Assembly (NCBI RefSeq): GCF_001580545.1
Contig: NZ_LRBG01000011.1
Span: 160,904-224,903 of the forward strand
From: Paraburkholderia monticola
Lineage (GTDB): Bacteria > Pseudomonadota > Gammaproteobacteria > Burkholderiales > Burkholderiaceae
Reading direction: 5' to 3'
Length of the DNA: 64,000 bases
This document shows, piece by piece, positions 41,652 to 52,048 of this stretch. Each line of letters begins with the position of its first letter. Position 1 is the stretch's first letter. The notes under the pieces were generated by a model. It was not told the origin of the DNA and did no database searches. It saw nothing but the letters and a program-made list of their open reading frames with translations. The position numbers and the translations under genes were made by a program.

Positions 41652-42956
41652 ATGGAATTCCTCGATCTCGGACCTTTTTCCCGTGCGTCTGGCACGGTTC
41701 GTCTGCCCGGCTCGAAGAGCATCTCGAACCGCGTGCTGCTGCTCGCCGCGCTCGCCGAAGGCGACACGACGATCACGAATCTGCTCGATTCGGACGACAC
41801 CCGCGTGATGCTCGACGCGCTGGAAAAGCTCGGCGTGCGATTGAAGCGCGACGGCGATACCTGCGTCGTGACCGGCACGCGCGGCGCGTTCACCGCGCGC
41901 ACGGCCGACCTGTTCCTCGGCAACGCGGGCACCGCGGTGCGGCCGCTGACCGCCGCGCTTGCCGTGAACGGCGGCGACTACCGGATCCACGGCGTGCCGC
42001 GTATGCATGAGCGGCCGATCGGCGATCTGGTCGACGGTCTGCGCCAGATCGGCGCGAGGATCGACTATGAGCAGAACGAAGGCTATCCGCCGCTGCGCAT
42101 CCGCCCCGCACAGATCACGGCCGACGCGCCGATCCGCGTGCGCGGCGACGTGTCGAGCCAGTTCCTGACGTCGCTGCTGATGACGCTGCCGCTGCTGCGC
42201 ACCGCAAGCGGCGTCACCACGGTGCAGGTCGACGGAGAGTTGATCTCGAAGCCGTACATCGAGATAACGATCAAGTTGATGGAGCGTTTCGGCATCAAGG
42301 TCGAGCGTCACGGCTGGCACCAGTTCGTCGTGCCGGCGGGGCAGCGCTACCAGTCGCCGGGCACGATCATGGTCGAGGGCGATGCGTCGTCCGCGTCGTA
42401 CTTCCTCGCTGCGGGCGCGCTTGGCGGCGGCCCGCTGAAAGTGGAAGGCGTGGGCCGCGCGAGCATTCAGGGCGACGTCGGCTTTGCCGATGCGCTCATC
42501 AAGATGGGCGCCAACCTGCAGATGGGCGACGACTGGATCGAAGTGCGCGGGGTCGGCAACGATCACGGCAAGCTCGATCCGATCGACATGGACTTCAACC
42601 TGATCCCCGACGCCGCGATGACGATCGCCGTTGCCGCGCTGTTTGCGGACGGTACGACCACACTGCGCAACATCGCGAGCTGGCGCGTGAAGGAAACCGA
42701 CCGCATCGCCGCGATGGCGACCGAGCTACGCAAGGTGGGCGCGAAGGTTCAGGAGGGCGAGGACTTTCTCGTCGTCACGCCGCCGGAAAAGCTGATCCCG
42801 AATGCCGCGATCGACACCTACGACGATCACCGCATGGCGATGTGCTTTTCGCTCGTGAGCCTGGGCGGTGTGCCGATCCGCATCAACGACCCGAAGTGCG
42901 TCGGCAAGACGTTCCCTGATTATTTCGAGCGCTTCACCGCGCTTGCGCAATCCTGA
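41652..42956 (+). CDS. aroA: 5-enolpyruvylshikimate-3-phosphate synthase
   Basis: 434 residues from the ATG of MEFLDLGPF. It condenses shikimate-3-phosphate with PEP, the sixth shikimate step. The signature [17 protein letters not shown] (about 18-34), the loop [15 protein letters not shown] (about 91-105; class I with Gly96 equivalent, glyphosate-sensitive type), [13 protein letters not shown] and the C-terminal [14 protein letters not shown] are all present. It lies 19 bases after tyrA and is followed by cmk, as in many beta- and gammaproteobacteria. Confidence 0.97.
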   Translation: MEFLDLGPFSRASGTVRLPGSKSISNRVLLLAALAEGDTTITNLLDSDDTRVMLDALEKLGVRLKRDGDTCVVTGTRGAFTARTADLFLGNAGTAVRPLTAALAVNGGDYRIHGVPRMHERPIGDLVDGLRQIGARIDYEQNEGYPPLRIRPAQITADAPIRVRGDVSSQFLTSLLMTLPLLRTASGVTTVQVDGELISKPYIEITIKLMERFGIKVERHGWHQFVVPAGQRYQSPGTIMVEGDASSASYFLAAGALGGGPLKVEGVGRASIQGDVGFADALIKMGANLQMGDDWIEVRGVGNDHGKLDPIDMDFNLIPDAAMTIAVAALFADGTTTLRNIASWRVKETDRIAAMATELRKVGAKVQEGEDFLVVTPPEKLIPNAAIDTYDDHRMAMCFSLVSLGGVPIRINDPKCVGKTFPDYFERFTALAQS

Positions 42957-43002
42957 TGCAACCCAGATTCGCGTGCGAATCGCCTGAAGTGCGACTTTTT
43001 CG

Positions 43003-43689
43003 ATGAAACCGACCCGTCCCTTTCACCAGACGCCCGTCATTGCGATCGACGGCCCCAGCGCCTCCGGCAAAGGCACCGTGGCCGCGATGGTGGCCGCCAA
43101 CCTCGGCTTTCACCTGCTCGACAGCGGCGCGCTGTACCGGCTCGCGGCGCTCGCGAGCCTGCGTTACGGCATTGCCGCGGATGACGTCGACGCACTTGTC
43201 AAATTGATCGACGACCTCCATATCACCTTCCGCGAGGGACTGGCGCAGCTCGACGGCGTCGATGTATCGACCGAAATTCGCGCCGAGGACGTGGGCAGCC
43301 GGGCCTCGGCGGTTGCCGTGCACGCGCCGGTGCGGGCCGCGCTGGTGGCGCGCCAACGGGCGTTTCGCAAGGAGCCGGGGCTCGTCGCCGACGGGCGCGA
43401 CATGGGCACCGTGATCTTCCAGGATGCCGTGCTGAAGGTGTTCATGACCGCGAGCGTCGAGGCCCGCGCGACGCGCCGGCATAAGCAATTGATCCAAAAA
43501 GGATTTTCTGCTAATATAGATGACTTGCTCCGGGATTTGCGTGAGCGCGACGAGCGTGACAGTCAGCGCGCGGCCGCGCCGCTCAAGCCCGCGGCAGATG
43601 CAAAACTGCTTGATACCTCCGCATTGTCGGTCGACCAGGCGGTCGAGCAGGTGGTGCGATGGTATGAAGCGCTGGTCCAGCAGGCGTAA
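43003..43689 (+). CDS. cmk: Cytidylate kinase
   Basis: 228 residues. It phosphorylates CMP and dCMP using ATP. The P-loop is [16 protein letters not shown] (about 8-23). The NMP-binding [26 protein letters not shown] and the [13 protein letters not shown] block are typical of bacterial Cmk. The start has no strong ribosome site but matches the family N-terminus. It lies 46 bases after aroA. A terminator stem follows before rpsA. Confidence 0.96.
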   Translation: MKPTRPFHQTPVIAIDGPSASGKGTVAAMVAANLGFHLLDSGALYRLAALASLRYGIAADDVDALVKLIDDLHITFREGLAQLDGVDVSTEIRAEDVGSRASAVAVHAPVRAALVARQRAFRKEPGLVADGRDMGTVIFQDAVLKVFMTASVEARATRRHKQLIQKGFSANIDDLLRDLRERDERDSQRAAAPLKPAADAKLLDTSALSVDQAVEQVVRWYEALVQQA

Positions 43690-43744
43690 CTGAACACAGT
43701 AACGCCGCAGTGGCCAGAGAGCGGCAGTTCCATTGCTGGTAGGT

Positions 43745-43774
43745 GCTTCGCGATGGTCGCGAAGCGTTGTTTTT
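43745..43774 (+). terminator. Intrinsic terminator between cmk and rpsA
   Basis: GCTTCGCGA, loop TGG, TCGCGAAGC, followed by GTTGTTTTT. It lies 56 bases after cmk and 97 before rpsA, so rpsA must rely on readthrough or its own promoter. Confidence 0.75.
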
Positions 43775-43870
43775 AACCCTTTAACCACGCGTGGCATTCG
43801 CGTTCATGCCGAAGTTGCTGACCATTCCGGTGAGCCAGGCGCTGCGAAAACCATGCAAACTCTGATTTTT

Positions 43871-45586
43871 ATGTCCGACCTGCAAACCTCTACCCCGAAT
43901 ACCGAATCTTTTGCGGCTCTGTTCGAAGAGTCGCTGACCAAGCAGGACATGCGCGCTGGCGAAGTGATCTCCGCCGAAGTCGTGCGTGTCGACCACAACT
44001 TCGTGGTCGTGAACGCTGGTCTGAAGTCCGAAGCCTACATCCCGCTCGAAGAGTTCCTGAATGACGCGGGCGAGGTAGAAGTGCAGGCGGGCGACTTCGT
44101 TTCCGTCGCGATCGACGCGCTGGAAAACGGCTATGGCGACACCATCCTGTCGCGTGACAAGGCGAAGCGTCTGGCTTCGTGGCTGTCGCTGGAAAAGGCG
44201 CTGGACAACAACGAACTCGTGACCGGCACGATCACGGGCAAGGTCAAGGGCGGCATGACCGTGATGGTCAACGGCATCCGCGCGTTCCTGCCGGGTTCGC
44301 TGGTCGATACGCGTCCGGTCAAGGACACGACCCCGTACGAAGGCAAGACCCTCGAATTCCGCGTCATCAAGCTCGACCGCAAGCGTAACAACGTCGTGCT
44401 GTCGCGCCGCGCTGTCATCGAGGCAACGCAAGGCGAAGAGCGCGCAAAGCTGCTCGAAACGCTGAAGGAAGGCGCGATCGTCGAAGGCGTGGTCAAGAAC
44501 ATCACCGACTACGGCGCATTCGTGGACCTCGGCGGTATCGACGGCCTGCTGCACATCACCGACATCGCATGGCGTCGCGTGCGTCACCCGAGCGAAGTTC
44601 TGTCGGTTGGCCAGGAAGTCACCGCGAAGATCCTCAAGTTCGACCAGGAAAAGAACCGCGTTTCGCTCGGTATCAAGCAACTGGGCGACGATCCGTGGGA
44701 AGGCATCTCGCGCCGTTACCCGTCGGGCACGCGTCTGTTCGGTAAGGTCACCAACATCACCGACTACGGCGCGTTCGTCGAAGTGGAATCGGGCATCGAA
44801 GGCCTCGTCCACGTGTCGGAAATGGACTGGACCAACAAGAACGTTGCTCCGTCGAAGGTTGTCCAGCTGGGCGACGAAGTCGAAGTCATGGTTCTCGAAA
44901 TCGACGAAGACCGCCGCCGTATCAGCCTCGGCATGAAGCAGTGCAAGCCGAACCCGTGGGACGACTTCAGCCGCAACTTCAAGAAGGGCGACAAGATCAG
45001 CGGCGCCATCAAGTCGATCACCGACTTCGGCGTGTTCATCGGTCTGCCGGGCGGCATCGACGGTCTGGTTCACCTGTCGGATCTGTCGTGGAGCGAAACC
45101 GGCGAGGAAGCCGTTCGCAAGTACAAGAAGGGCGACGAAGTGGAAGCGATCGTTCTCGGCATCGACGTCGAGAAAGAACGTATTTCGCTGGGTATCAAGC
45201 AGCTCGAAGGCGACCCGTTCAGCAACTTCGTTGCAATGAACGACAAGGGCTCGATCGTCGACGGTACCGTCAAGTCGGTGGACGCGAAGGGTGCTGTGGT
45301 CCAGCTGTCGGGTGAAGTCGAAGGCTACCTGCGTGCTTCGGAAATCGCGCAAGACCGCGTGGAAGATGCTCGCAACGTGCTGAAGGAAGGCGACAAGGTC
45401 AACGCGATGATCATCAACATCGATCGCAAGTCGCGCGGCATCAACCTGTCGATCAAGGCGAAGGATTCGGCTGAGCAACAGGAAGCCATCCGCGGCCTCG
45501 CTGCTTCGGATTCGAGCGCAGCCGCTACCGGCACGACGAACCTCGGCGCGTTGCTGAAGGCCAAGCTCGACGGCCAGAACCAGTAA
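43871..45586 (+). CDS. rpsA: 30S ribosomal protein S1
   Basis: 571 residues from the ATG of [10 protein letters not shown]; an ATG 18 bases upstream is possible. Neither has a clear Shine-Dalgarno, which is usual for rpsA because S1 itself assists initiation and autoregulates. Six S1 RNA-binding repeats are seen, the later four nearly identical in the pattern ITDYGAFV(D/E)...[10 protein letters not shown] (starting about 195, 280, 365, 455). Codon use is highly biased, as for abundant ribosomal proteins. It follows cmk and precedes ihfB, a conserved order. Confidence 0.97.
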   Translation: MSDLQTSTPNTESFAALFEESLTKQDMRAGEVISAEVVRVDHNFVVVNAGLKSEAYIPLEEFLNDAGEVEVQAGDFVSVAIDALENGYGDTILSRDKAKRLASWLSLEKALDNNELVTGTITGKVKGGMTVMVNGIRAFLPGSLVDTRPVKDTTPYEGKTLEFRVIKLDRKRNNVVLSRRAVIEATQGEERAKLLETLKEGAIVEGVVKNITDYGAFVDLGGIDGLLHITDIAWRRVRHPSEVLSVGQEVTAKILKFDQEKNRVSLGIKQLGDDPWEGISRRYPSGTRLFGKVTNITDYGAFVEVESGIEGLVHVSEMDWTNKNVAPSKVVQLGDEVEVMVLEIDEDRRRISLGMKQCKPNPWDDFSRNFKKGDKISGAIKSITDFGVFIGLPGGIDGLVHLSDLSWSETGEEAVRKYKKGDEVEAIVLGIDVEKERISLGIKQLEGDPFSNFVAMNDKGSIVDGTVKSVDAKGAVVQLSGEVEGYLRASEIAQDRVEDARNVLKEGDKVNAMIINIDRKSRGINLSIKAKDSAEQQEAIRGLAASDSSAAATGTTNLGALLKAKLDGQNQ

Positions 45587-45607
45587 GCCTGAGAGGTCTG
45601 CTGCAGT

Positions 45608-45931
45608 ATGACCAAATCGGAATTGGTCGCCCAACTGGCTGCGCGATTTCCGCAACTTGTTCTCAAAGATGCGGATTTCGCGGTGAAGACGATGCTCGAT
45701 GCGATGTCGGAGGCGCTTGCCAAAGGCCATCGCATTGAAATTCGTGGCTTCGGCAGCTTCGGCCTCAACCGCCGTCCCTCCCGCGTCGGACGCAATCCGA
45801 AGTCGGGCGAGAAGGTGCTGGTACCTGAGAAGTACGTACCGCACTTCAAGCCGGGCAAGGAATTGCGCGAGCGGGTGGATAGTCGTGCGGGCGAGCCGCT
45901 GAAGGCCGAGGGGCCGGATGACGACCTTTAA
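45608..45931 (+). CDS. ihfB: Integration host factor beta subunit
   Basis: 107 residues. A small histone-like protein that, with IhfA, binds and sharply bends DNA. The signature [24 protein letters not shown] (about 45-68) contains the beta-arm with the intercalating Pro. It starts 22 bases after rpsA and is probably co-transcribed. The C-terminal 12 residues are acidic and longer than in E. coli. A strong terminator follows at 46005. Confidence 0.96.
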   Translation: MTKSELVAQLAARFPQLVLKDADFAVKTMLDAMSEALAKGHRIEIRGFGSFGLNRRPSRVGRNPKSGEKVLVPEKYVPHFKPGKELRERVDSRAGEPLKAEGPDDDL

Positions 45932-46004
45932 AGAGTCCGCTGTGCGTCTTGCAGCGTGGCATAGCTAGCGTCAGCGGCCAAAGCCAGTCGGCAAAAGACC
46001 AGGA

Positions 46005-46030
46005 AAAGCGCCTTCGGGCGCTTTTTTTTC
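46005..46030 (+). terminator. Intrinsic terminator after ihfB
   Basis: AAAAGCGCC, loop TTCG, GGCGCTTTT, with eight T residues in all. Confidence 0.95.
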
Positions 46031-46222
46031 GTCCATGCTTCGGGGGCATGCCGCTGCGGCCGCTGCCTGTCGCGAATCGCCGGTAAGCGCCGTGTCCCGC
46101 CACTTGCTGCCCAGCCGCGAGGGCATCCATTACAATACGGGTCACTTCGGCGCGGGCAACACCGTGGCGCGACGCGTCATCAAGCCGGCGTCACCCCGCA
46201 ACTGCCGTCAAGAGATCTATTC

Positions 46223-46516
46223 ATGAAATTTATCGTCTGGCTGATCCGTGTGCTGGTGTTCGTGCTGCTGCTGGTGCTGGCGCTCTCCAACACGCAACCC
46301 GCTACGTTGAATTTCCTCGCCGGCTATGTCTGGTCGGCGCCCCTGATTCTGATTGGCCTGGCGTTTTTCGTAATCGGTTTGCTGGCAGGTCTCGTGTCGG
46401 CGATGCCGGCGGTCGTGCGTCTGCGTATGGAGAATGGCCGACTCAGGCGGGAGTTGCGCGTGGCGCGCGAGACCCCGGCCGTCGTCGAGCAGCCGCCGAT
46501 GCCGCCGCTGATCTGA
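46223..46516 (+). CDS. lapA: Lipopolysaccharide assembly protein A (LapA/DUF1049)
   Basis: 97 residues with two transmembrane helices (about 3-21 and 37-60) and a short cytoplasmic tail with a predicted helix (RLRMENGRLRRELR). The NTQPATLNFL segment between the helices is the hallmark of the family. LapA works with LapB at the inner membrane to control LpxC turnover and so LPS amount. lapB follows 69 bases later. Confidence 0.9.
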   Translation: MKFIVWLIRVLVFVLLLVLALSNTQPATLNFLAGYVWSAPLILIGLAFFVIGLLAGLVSAMPAVVRLRMENGRLRRELRVARETPAVVEQPPMPPLI

Positions 46517-46585
46517 CATGTCTTGCGCCGCGCGCTCTGAGCGCGGCTTTTCGTTTCCGCTTTCCCGCACATTTGCATTAATCGC

Positions 46586-47761
46586 ATGGATCTAGACTTC
46601 TGGTGGCTGCTGGTCATACCCGTCGCGTTCGCGTTCGGCTGGATGGCAGCGCGCTACGACCTCAAGACGCTGCTGTCCGAAAGCGCCAACCTGCCGCGTT
46701 CGTATTTTCGCGGCCTGAACTTCCTGCTCAACGAGCAGCCCGACCAGGCGATCGACGCGTTCATCGAAGTCGTCAAGCTCGACCCTGAAACGGTCGAACT
46801 GCATTTCGCGCTCGGCAATCTGTTCCGCCGGCGTGGCGAAACCGACCGCGCGATCCGCGTGCATCAAAATCTGTTGAGCCGCGCGGACCTGCCAGTCAGC
46901 GAGCGAGACCATGCACTGTACGAGCTCGGCCAGGACTTCCTGAAAGCGGGTCTGCTCGACCGTGCCGAGGAAACTTTCCGCTCGCTGCAGGCCGGCGATT
47001 ACGCACTGGGCGCCCAACGCGCGCTGCTGACGATCTACGAGATCGAGAAGGACTGGGTCAAGTCGATCGATACCGCACGCCATCTCGAAACGATGGGCGC
47101 CCCGTCGCTCGACAAGGAAATCGCGCAGTTCCATTGCGAACTTGCGCAGGAAGCGCTGCAGCAGAAGAAGCCCGACGAAGCGCGTCGTCAACTCGGTCTC
47201 GCGTTGAAGGCGAATCCGACCAACGTCCGCGCGACGATCCTGTTCGGCGATGTCGACGCGGCCGGCGCCGCGCCTGATGCGGCGATCGGGCAATGGCGCC
47301 GCGTCGAGGAGCAGAACCCCGCGTATCTGCCGCTCGTCGCCGAGAAGATCATGAAGGCGTACGAAGCACTCGGTCGCGCGCAGGAGGGTGCCGATCTGCT
47401 GACCACGTGGGTTGACCGTCATCCGAGCAACGATCTTCTCGACGTCGCGTATCAGCACGTCGCGTCACTGCGCGGTACCGATGCCGCGCATGCGCTCGCG
47501 CGCTCGCAGATGCAGAAGTCGCCGAATCTGGCCGGCATGACGCGCCTGCTCGAAGCGCAGCAGGCCGTCGCAGAGGAGCCACGGCGCAGCGAGCTCGAAC
47601 TGATGCGCACGCTGATCCGTCAGCGCACCAAGAATCTGCCGCGCTATACGTGCCAGAATTGCGGTTTCAGGGCGCGGCTTTTCTACTGGCAGTGCCCGGG
47701 TTGCAGCGGCTGGGAAACCTATGCACCGCGCCGCATCGAGCCGATTACCGCGTCGAACTGA
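46586..47761 (+). CDS. lapB: Lipopolysaccharide assembly protein B (LapB/YciM)
   Basis: 391 residues. An N-terminal membrane anchor (about 4-22) is followed by the conserved SYFRGLNFLLNEQPDQAIDAF, then about eight TPR units to 350. At the C-terminus is a rubredoxin-like zinc or iron site with YTCQNCGF and WQCPGCSGW (four Cys). LapB recruits LpxC to FtsH for degradation, balancing LPS and phospholipid synthesis. All expected parts are present. The next genes, ugd, rfaE1 and rfaD, also serve the envelope. Confidence 0.95.
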   Translation: MDLDFWWLLVIPVAFAFGWMAARYDLKTLLSESANLPRSYFRGLNFLLNEQPDQAIDAFIEVVKLDPETVELHFALGNLFRRRGETDRAIRVHQNLLSRADLPVSERDHALYELGQDFLKAGLLDRAEETFRSLQAGDYALGAQRALLTIYEIEKDWVKSIDTARHLETMGAPSLDKEIAQFHCELAQEALQQKKPDEARRQLGLALKANPTNVRATILFGDVDAAGAAPDAAIGQWRRVEEQNPAYLPLVAEKIMKAYEALGRAQEGADLLTTWVDRHPSNDLLDVAYQHVASLRGTDAAHALARSQMQKSPNLAGMTRLLEAQQAVAEEPRRSELELMRTLIRQRTKNLPRYTCQNCGFRARLFYWQCPGCSGWETYAPRRIEPITASN

Positions 47762-47890
47762 CGCCGCACGGGCGGCGCTGGCCGCGTCGGTGTTCGTTGC
47801 CACGTAACCACCCGCCCGTGAATATCGCAACGAGTTTATCGCCGGTCTCATGAGCGGCATTCATCACCGGAACCATCTACCGGAAAGCGT

Positions 47891-49294
47891 ATGAAAATCA
47901 CCATTATCGGCACCGGCTATGTGGGCCTTGTCACCGGCGCATGTCTCGCCGAGATCGGCAACGACGTCTTCTGTCTCGACGTCGATCAGCGCAAGATCGA
48001 CATCCTCAACAAAGGCGGCGTGCCGATTCACGAACCGGGCCTGCAGGAGATGATTGCCCGCACGCGCGCGGCTGGCCGCATCACGTTCTCGACCGATGTC
48101 GCGGCGAGCGTCGCGCACGGCGACGTGCAGTTCATCGCGGTCGGCACACCGCCCGACGAAGACGGCTCCGCCGATCTGCAATACGTGCTCGAGGCGGCGC
48201 GCAACATCGGCCGCACGATGAACGGCTTCAAGGTGATCGTCGACAAATCGACGGTGCCGGTCGGCACCGCGCAACGCGTGCGCGCGGTAGTCGACGAAGA
48301 ACTCGCGAAGCGCGGGCTCGCCGGCAGCGCGCAGCATCGCTTCTCGGTCGTGTCGAACCCCGAGTTCCTGAAGGAAGGCGCCGCCGTCGACGATTTCATG
48401 CGTCCGGACCGCATCGTGATCGGCATCGACGAAGACGAACCGGGCATGCGCGCGCGCGAAATGATGAAACGCCTGTACGCGCCGTTCAACCGCAATCACG
48501 AACGCACGCTGTATATGGACGTGCGCTCGGCCGAGTTCACGAAGTACGCGGCCAACGCAATGCTCGCAACGCGCATCTCGTTCATGAACGAGATGTCGAA
48601 TCTCGCGGACAAGGTCGGCGCCGATATCGAAGCCGTTCGCCGCGGCATCGGCTCCGATCCGCGCATCGGCTATCACTTCCTGTATGCGGGCTGCGGCTAT
48701 GGCGGCTCGTGCTTCCCGAAGGACGTGCAGGCGCTGATCCGCACCGCGAGCGAGAGCGGCCACAATCTGCGCATTCTCGAAGCGGTCGAGGAAGTGAACC
48801 ACCAGCAGAAGGACGTGCTCGTGAACAAGATCGCCGCGAAGCTCGGCGACGATCTGAGCGGCCGCACGTTCGCGGTGTGGGGGCTCGCGTTCAAGCCGAA
48901 TACCGACGACATGCGCGAGGCGCCGAGCCGCCGCGTGATCGGCGAGCTGCTCGCGCGCGGCGCGAAGGTGCGCGCGTACGATCCGGTCGCCGTGACCGAG
49001 GCGCGTCGCGTGTTCGCAATGGATCTGCATGCGGCGCCCGAGCAGCTCGCGCGCCTCACGTTCACGGGCACTCAGGACGAAACGCTGACCGGCGCCGACG
49101 CGCTCGTGATCGTGACCGAATGGAAGGAGTTCAAGAGTCCTGATTTCGTGCATCTTAAATCGGTGCTGAAGACGCCGCTGATTTTCGACGGCCGCAATCT
49201 GTACGAACCGGACGCGATGACCGAGCTCGGTATCGACTATCACGCCATTGGACGCCCCTATGCCCAACCCTCTGAACTTCCGGCCGATGCCTGA
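47891..49294 (+). CDS. ugd: UDP-glucose 6-dehydrogenase
   Basis: 467 residues. It oxidises UDP-glucose to UDP-glucuronate with two NAD, supplying Ara4N for lipid A and capsule sugars. The NAD motif is [18 protein letters not shown] (3-20); the catalytic Cys is Cys274 in [10 protein letters not shown]; substrate residues lie in [12 protein letters not shown] and [13 protein letters not shown]. The 3' end overlaps the rfaE1 start. In Burkholderia, Ara4N modification of lipid A is essential and gives polymyxin resistance (established); this gene provides its precursor. Confidence 0.95.
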   Translation: MKITIIGTGYVGLVTGACLAEIGNDVFCLDVDQRKIDILNKGGVPIHEPGLQEMIARTRAAGRITFSTDVAASVAHGDVQFIAVGTPPDEDGSADLQYVLEAARNIGRTMNGFKVIVDKSTVPVGTAQRVRAVVDEELAKRGLAGSAQHRFSVVSNPEFLKEGAAVDDFMRPDRIVIGIDEDEPGMRAREMMKRLYAPFNRNHERTLYMDVRSAEFTKYAANAMLATRISFMNEMSNLADKVGADIEAVRRGIGSDPRIGYHFLYAGCGYGGSCFPKDVQALIRTASESGHNLRILEAVEEVNHQQKDVLVNKIAAKLGDDLSGRTFAVWGLAFKPNTDDMREAPSRRVIGELLARGAKVRAYDPVAVTEARRVFAMDLHAAPEQLARLTFTGTQDETLTGADALVIVTEWKEFKSPDFVHLKSVLKTPLIFDGRNLYEPDAMTELGIDYHAIGRPYAQPSELPADA

Positions 49295-50267
49295 GGTCAA
49301 GCCCGCGATGCCCGCCGCCACGCCGGGGCAGAAATTGACGGTCGTGCCGCGCGCCCAGCTTGGCGCGGCGCGCGTGCTGGTGGTCGGCGACGTGATGCTC
49401 GACCGTTACTGGTTCGGCGACGTGAACCGTATTTCGCCGGAAGCGCCGGTGCCGGTCGTGCACGTGCAGCGCCAGGAAGATCGCCTCGGCGGCGCGGCGA
49501 ACGTCGCGCGCAACGCGGTCGCGCTCGGCGCGCAGGCGGGTCTCTTGTGCGTGGTCGGTCATGACGAGCCCGGCGAGCGCATCGTGCAACTGCTCGACGA
49601 AAGCGGTGTCACGCCACATCTCGAACGCGACCCGGCCTTGCTGACGACGATCAAGCTGCGCGTGCTGTCGCGGCAGCAGCAATTGCTGCGCGTCGACTTC
49701 GAAAACTCGCCGGCGCACGAGGTGCTGCTCGCGGGTCTTGCGCGTTTCGACGAACTGCTGCCGTCGCACGACGTGATCCTGATGTCCGACTACGCGAAGG
49801 GCGGCCTCACGCACGTCACGCAGATGATCGCGAAGGCGCACGCCGCGGGCAAGCCGGTGCTCGTCGATCCGAAGGGCGACGACTGGGAGCGCTATCGCGG
49901 CGCGACGCTGATCACGCCGAATCGCGCCGAATTGCGCGAGGTCGTCGGCCAATGGAAGTCCGAGGAAGATCTGATCGCGCGCGTGACGAAGCTGCGCGCC
50001 GAACTGCAGTTCAAGGCGCTGCTGCTGACGCGCTCGGAAGAGGGCATGACACTGTTCTCGGACGACGGCATCCTGCACGCATCGGCCGTTGCACGCGAAG
50101 TGTATGATGTGTCGGGCGCGGGCGACACCGTGATCGCGACACTCGCCGCGATGCTCGGCGCGGGTCTTTCGCTCGTCGACGCGGTCGGGCTCGCGAATCG
50201 CGCGGCCGGCATCGTGGTCGGCAAGCTCGGCACCGCCACCGTCGACTACGACGAACTCTTTTCCTGA
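49260..50267 (+). CDS. rfaE1: D-glycero-beta-D-manno-heptose-7-phosphate kinase (monofunctional)
   Basis: 335 residues from the ATG overlapping the end of ugd by 35 bases; TTG 49248 and ATG 49287 are alternatives in the same frame. PfkB/ribokinase fold: [27 protein letters not shown] is the HldE N-terminal signature, [15 protein letters not shown] the sugar-binding region, and [17 protein letters not shown] carries the catalytic Asp and anion hole. There is no C-terminal cytidylyltransferase domain, so it is the split form; rfaE2 should be elsewhere. It makes heptose-1,7-bisphosphate for LPS inner core. Confidence 0.93.
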   Translation: MPNPLNFRPMPEVKPAMPAATPGQKLTVVPRAQLGAARVLVVGDVMLDRYWFGDVNRISPEAPVPVVHVQRQEDRLGGAANVARNAVALGAQAGLLCVVGHDEPGERIVQLLDESGVTPHLERDPALLTTIKLRVLSRQQQLLRVDFENSPAHEVLLAGLARFDELLPSHDVILMSDYAKGGLTHVTQMIAKAHAAGKPVLVDPKGDDWERYRGATLITPNRAELREVVGQWKSEEDLIARVTKLRAELQFKALLLTRSEEGMTLFSDDGILHASAVAREVYDVSGAGDTVIATLAAMLGAGLSLVDAVGLANRAAGIVVGKLGTATVDYDELFS

Positions 50268-50364
50268 TGCAGCCCGCGGGCCCCGTCGTCCTGACGGACC
50301 AGCGGCCCCCGCGCGGCGTTGATCGAACGAAGCTCATTACAAAGCTCACTACGGCAGGATCATC

Positions 50365-51357
50365 ATGACCGTCATCGTCACCGGCGCGGCCGGTTTTATC
50401 GGCAGCAATCTCGTGAAGGCGCTCAACGAGCGCGGCGAACAACGCATCATCGCCGTCGATAACCTCACACGAGCGGACAAGTTCAAGAACCTGGTCGACT
50501 GCGAGATCGACGACTATCTCGACAAAACCGAATTCGTCGAGCGCTTCAGGCGCGGCGACTTCGGCAAAGTGCGCGCGATCTTCCACGAAGGCGCCTGCTC
50601 GGACACGATGGAAACCGACGGCCGCTACATGATGGACAACAACTACCGCTATAGCCGCGACGTGCTCGACGTCTGCCTCGCGCAGAACATCCAGTTCCTG
50701 TACGCGTCGTCGGCGGCGACGTATGGCGGCTCGAGCCGCTTCGTCGAGGAGCGCGAGGTCGAGCAGCCGCTCAACGTGTACGGCTATTCGAAGTTCCTGT
50801 TCGACCAGGTGATTCGCCGTGTGCTGCCGGGCGCGAAGAGCCAGATCGCGGGCTTTCGCTATTTCAACGTGTACGGGCCGCGCGAAACGCACAAGGCGCG
50901 CATGGCGTCGGTCGCGTTTCACAACTTCAACCAGTTCCGGGCCGAGGGCAAGGTCAAGCTGTTCGGCGAGTACAACGGCTATGCGGCCGGCGAGCAGACG
51001 CGCGATTTCATCTCGGTCGAAGACGTCGTCAAGGTCAACCTGTTCTTCTTCGATCACCCGGAGAAATCGGGCATTTTCAATCTCGGCACCGGCCGCGCGC
51101 AGCCGTTCAACGACATCGCGAGCACCGTGGTCAACACGCTGCGCGCACTGAACAACGAGCCGGCGCTGTCGCTCGCGGATCAGGTGCAGCGCGGGCTGAT
51201 CGAATACATCCCGTTCCCGGACGCGCTGCGCGGCAAGTACCAGTGCTTCACGCAGGCCGATCAGTCGAAGCTGCGCGCCGCCGGCTACGATGCGCCGTTC
51301 CTGAGCGTGCAGGAAGGGGTCGATCGTTACGTGCGCTGGCTGTTCGGCCAGGTGTGA
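50365..51357 (+). CDS. rfaD: ADP-L-glycero-D-manno-heptose 6-epimerase
   Basis: 330 residues. An extended short-chain dehydrogenase that converts ADP-D,D-heptose to the L,D form used in LPS core. The NADP motif is [13 protein letters not shown] (5-17). [17 protein letters not shown] is specific to HldD/RfaD. The catalytic YGYSKFLFD supplies Tyr and Lys, and [11 protein letters not shown] follows. It is 97 bases after rfaE1. A hairpin region and the ComEA-like gene follow. Confidence 0.96.
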   Translation: MTVIVTGAAGFIGSNLVKALNERGEQRIIAVDNLTRADKFKNLVDCEIDDYLDKTEFVERFRRGDFGKVRAIFHEGACSDTMETDGRYMMDNNYRYSRDVLDVCLAQNIQFLYASSAATYGGSSRFVEEREVEQPLNVYGYSKFLFDQVIRRVLPGAKSQIAGFRYFNVYGPRETHKARMASVAFHNFNQFRAEGKVKLFGEYNGYAAGEQTRDFISVEDVVKVNLFFFDHPEKSGIFNLGTGRAQPFNDIASTVVNTLRALNNEPALSLADQVQRGLIEYIPFPDALRGKYQCFTQADQSKLRAAGYDAPFLSVQEGVDRYVRWLFGQV

Positions 51358-51381
51358 TTAGTACGGCATCCTCTTTAAACT

Positions 51382-51432
51382 GGAATCTCCTGGCCGGTGA
51401 TGGTCGCCGGCCAGTGGCAACAGGGAGATTCC
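51382..51432 (+). promoter_or_regulatory. Leader hairpin that buries the Shine-Dalgarno of the ComEA-like gene
   Basis: The arms GGAATCTCC (51382-51390) and GGAGATTCC (51424-51432) are perfectly complementary, enclosing a second stem TGGCCGG / CCGGCCA (51391-51397 / 51407-51413). The Shine-Dalgarno GGGAG (51423-51427) of the ATG at 51436 falls inside the outer stem. This would limit ribosome access unless the RNA is opened. Confidence 0.6.
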
Positions 51433-51435
51433 AAT

Positions 51436-51810
51436 ATGTTTCGAAAAGTACTGGTTACCGCGGCGATGCTCGCCGCTTTCGGCCACGCGTATGCGGCGGT
51501 CGACGTCAACACGGCTAACGAAGACGCGCTGCGCAGTATCAAGGGCATCGGCGCGGCAAAAGCCAAGGCGATTCTCGACGAACGCAACGCGCACGGCCCA
51601 TTCAAGGATGCGGGCGATCTCGGCAAGCGCGTCAAGGGCATGGGCGGGCATACCGTCGAGCGCCTGCAGGCGGAGGGTCTCGCTGTCGGACCGGCTGGCG
51701 CGGCTGCTAGCACGCAAGTTGCGGCAACTGCATCGAACAGGGAGCCGGCCGCTGCGGCCGCTGCCGCCGCCACGCAGAAAAGCGCTCCCGCCGTGGCGGT
51801 GAAGAAATAA
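51436..51810 (+). CDS. ComEA-like helix-hairpin-helix DNA-binding protein
   Basis: 124 residues from the ATG with GGGAG eight bases upstream. The signal peptide MFRKVLVTAAMLAAFGHAYA is followed by VDVNTANEDALRSIKGIGAAKAKAILDERNAHGPF-type sequence, the helix-hairpin-helix pair of ComEA (about 20-80). The tail is Ala-rich, low-complexity and ends in Lys. ComEA relatives bind incoming DNA in the periplasm during natural transformation; short soluble forms such as this are common in betaproteobacteria and are not proof of competence. Its ribosome site is sequestered in a hairpin. Confidence 0.85.
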   Translation: MFRKVLVTAAMLAAFGHAYAAVDVNTANEDALRSIKGIGAAKAKAILDERNAHGPFKDAGDLGKRVKGMGGHTVERLQAEGLAVGPAGAAASTQVAATASNREPAAAAAAAATQKSAPAVAVKK

Positions 51811-52048
51811 GCCGTCGCGAACCTTGCGTGTGCGACGCCCACGGGCGGCTTGCGGCGCGCGGGGCTCGCGAACGCTCCACTACCTCGATGGGTACACACG
51901 AGTTCCCGCGGCTCGCAGCCGCGGGTTTTCTGCGTTCCAAGCCGCCTGCATCCATGCGAACAGAAGGGCTGCAGGGCAGCGCCGGACATCGTGGTTTAGA
52001 ATCGATAGATTGAAGACACTCATTCGCGCATCGATCGATAGACCCGAT

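Noticed and set aside
43781..45844. 687-residue open frame on the minus strand opposite rpsA and ihfB
   Set aside because: Antisense artefact; the plus-strand genes are unmistakable.
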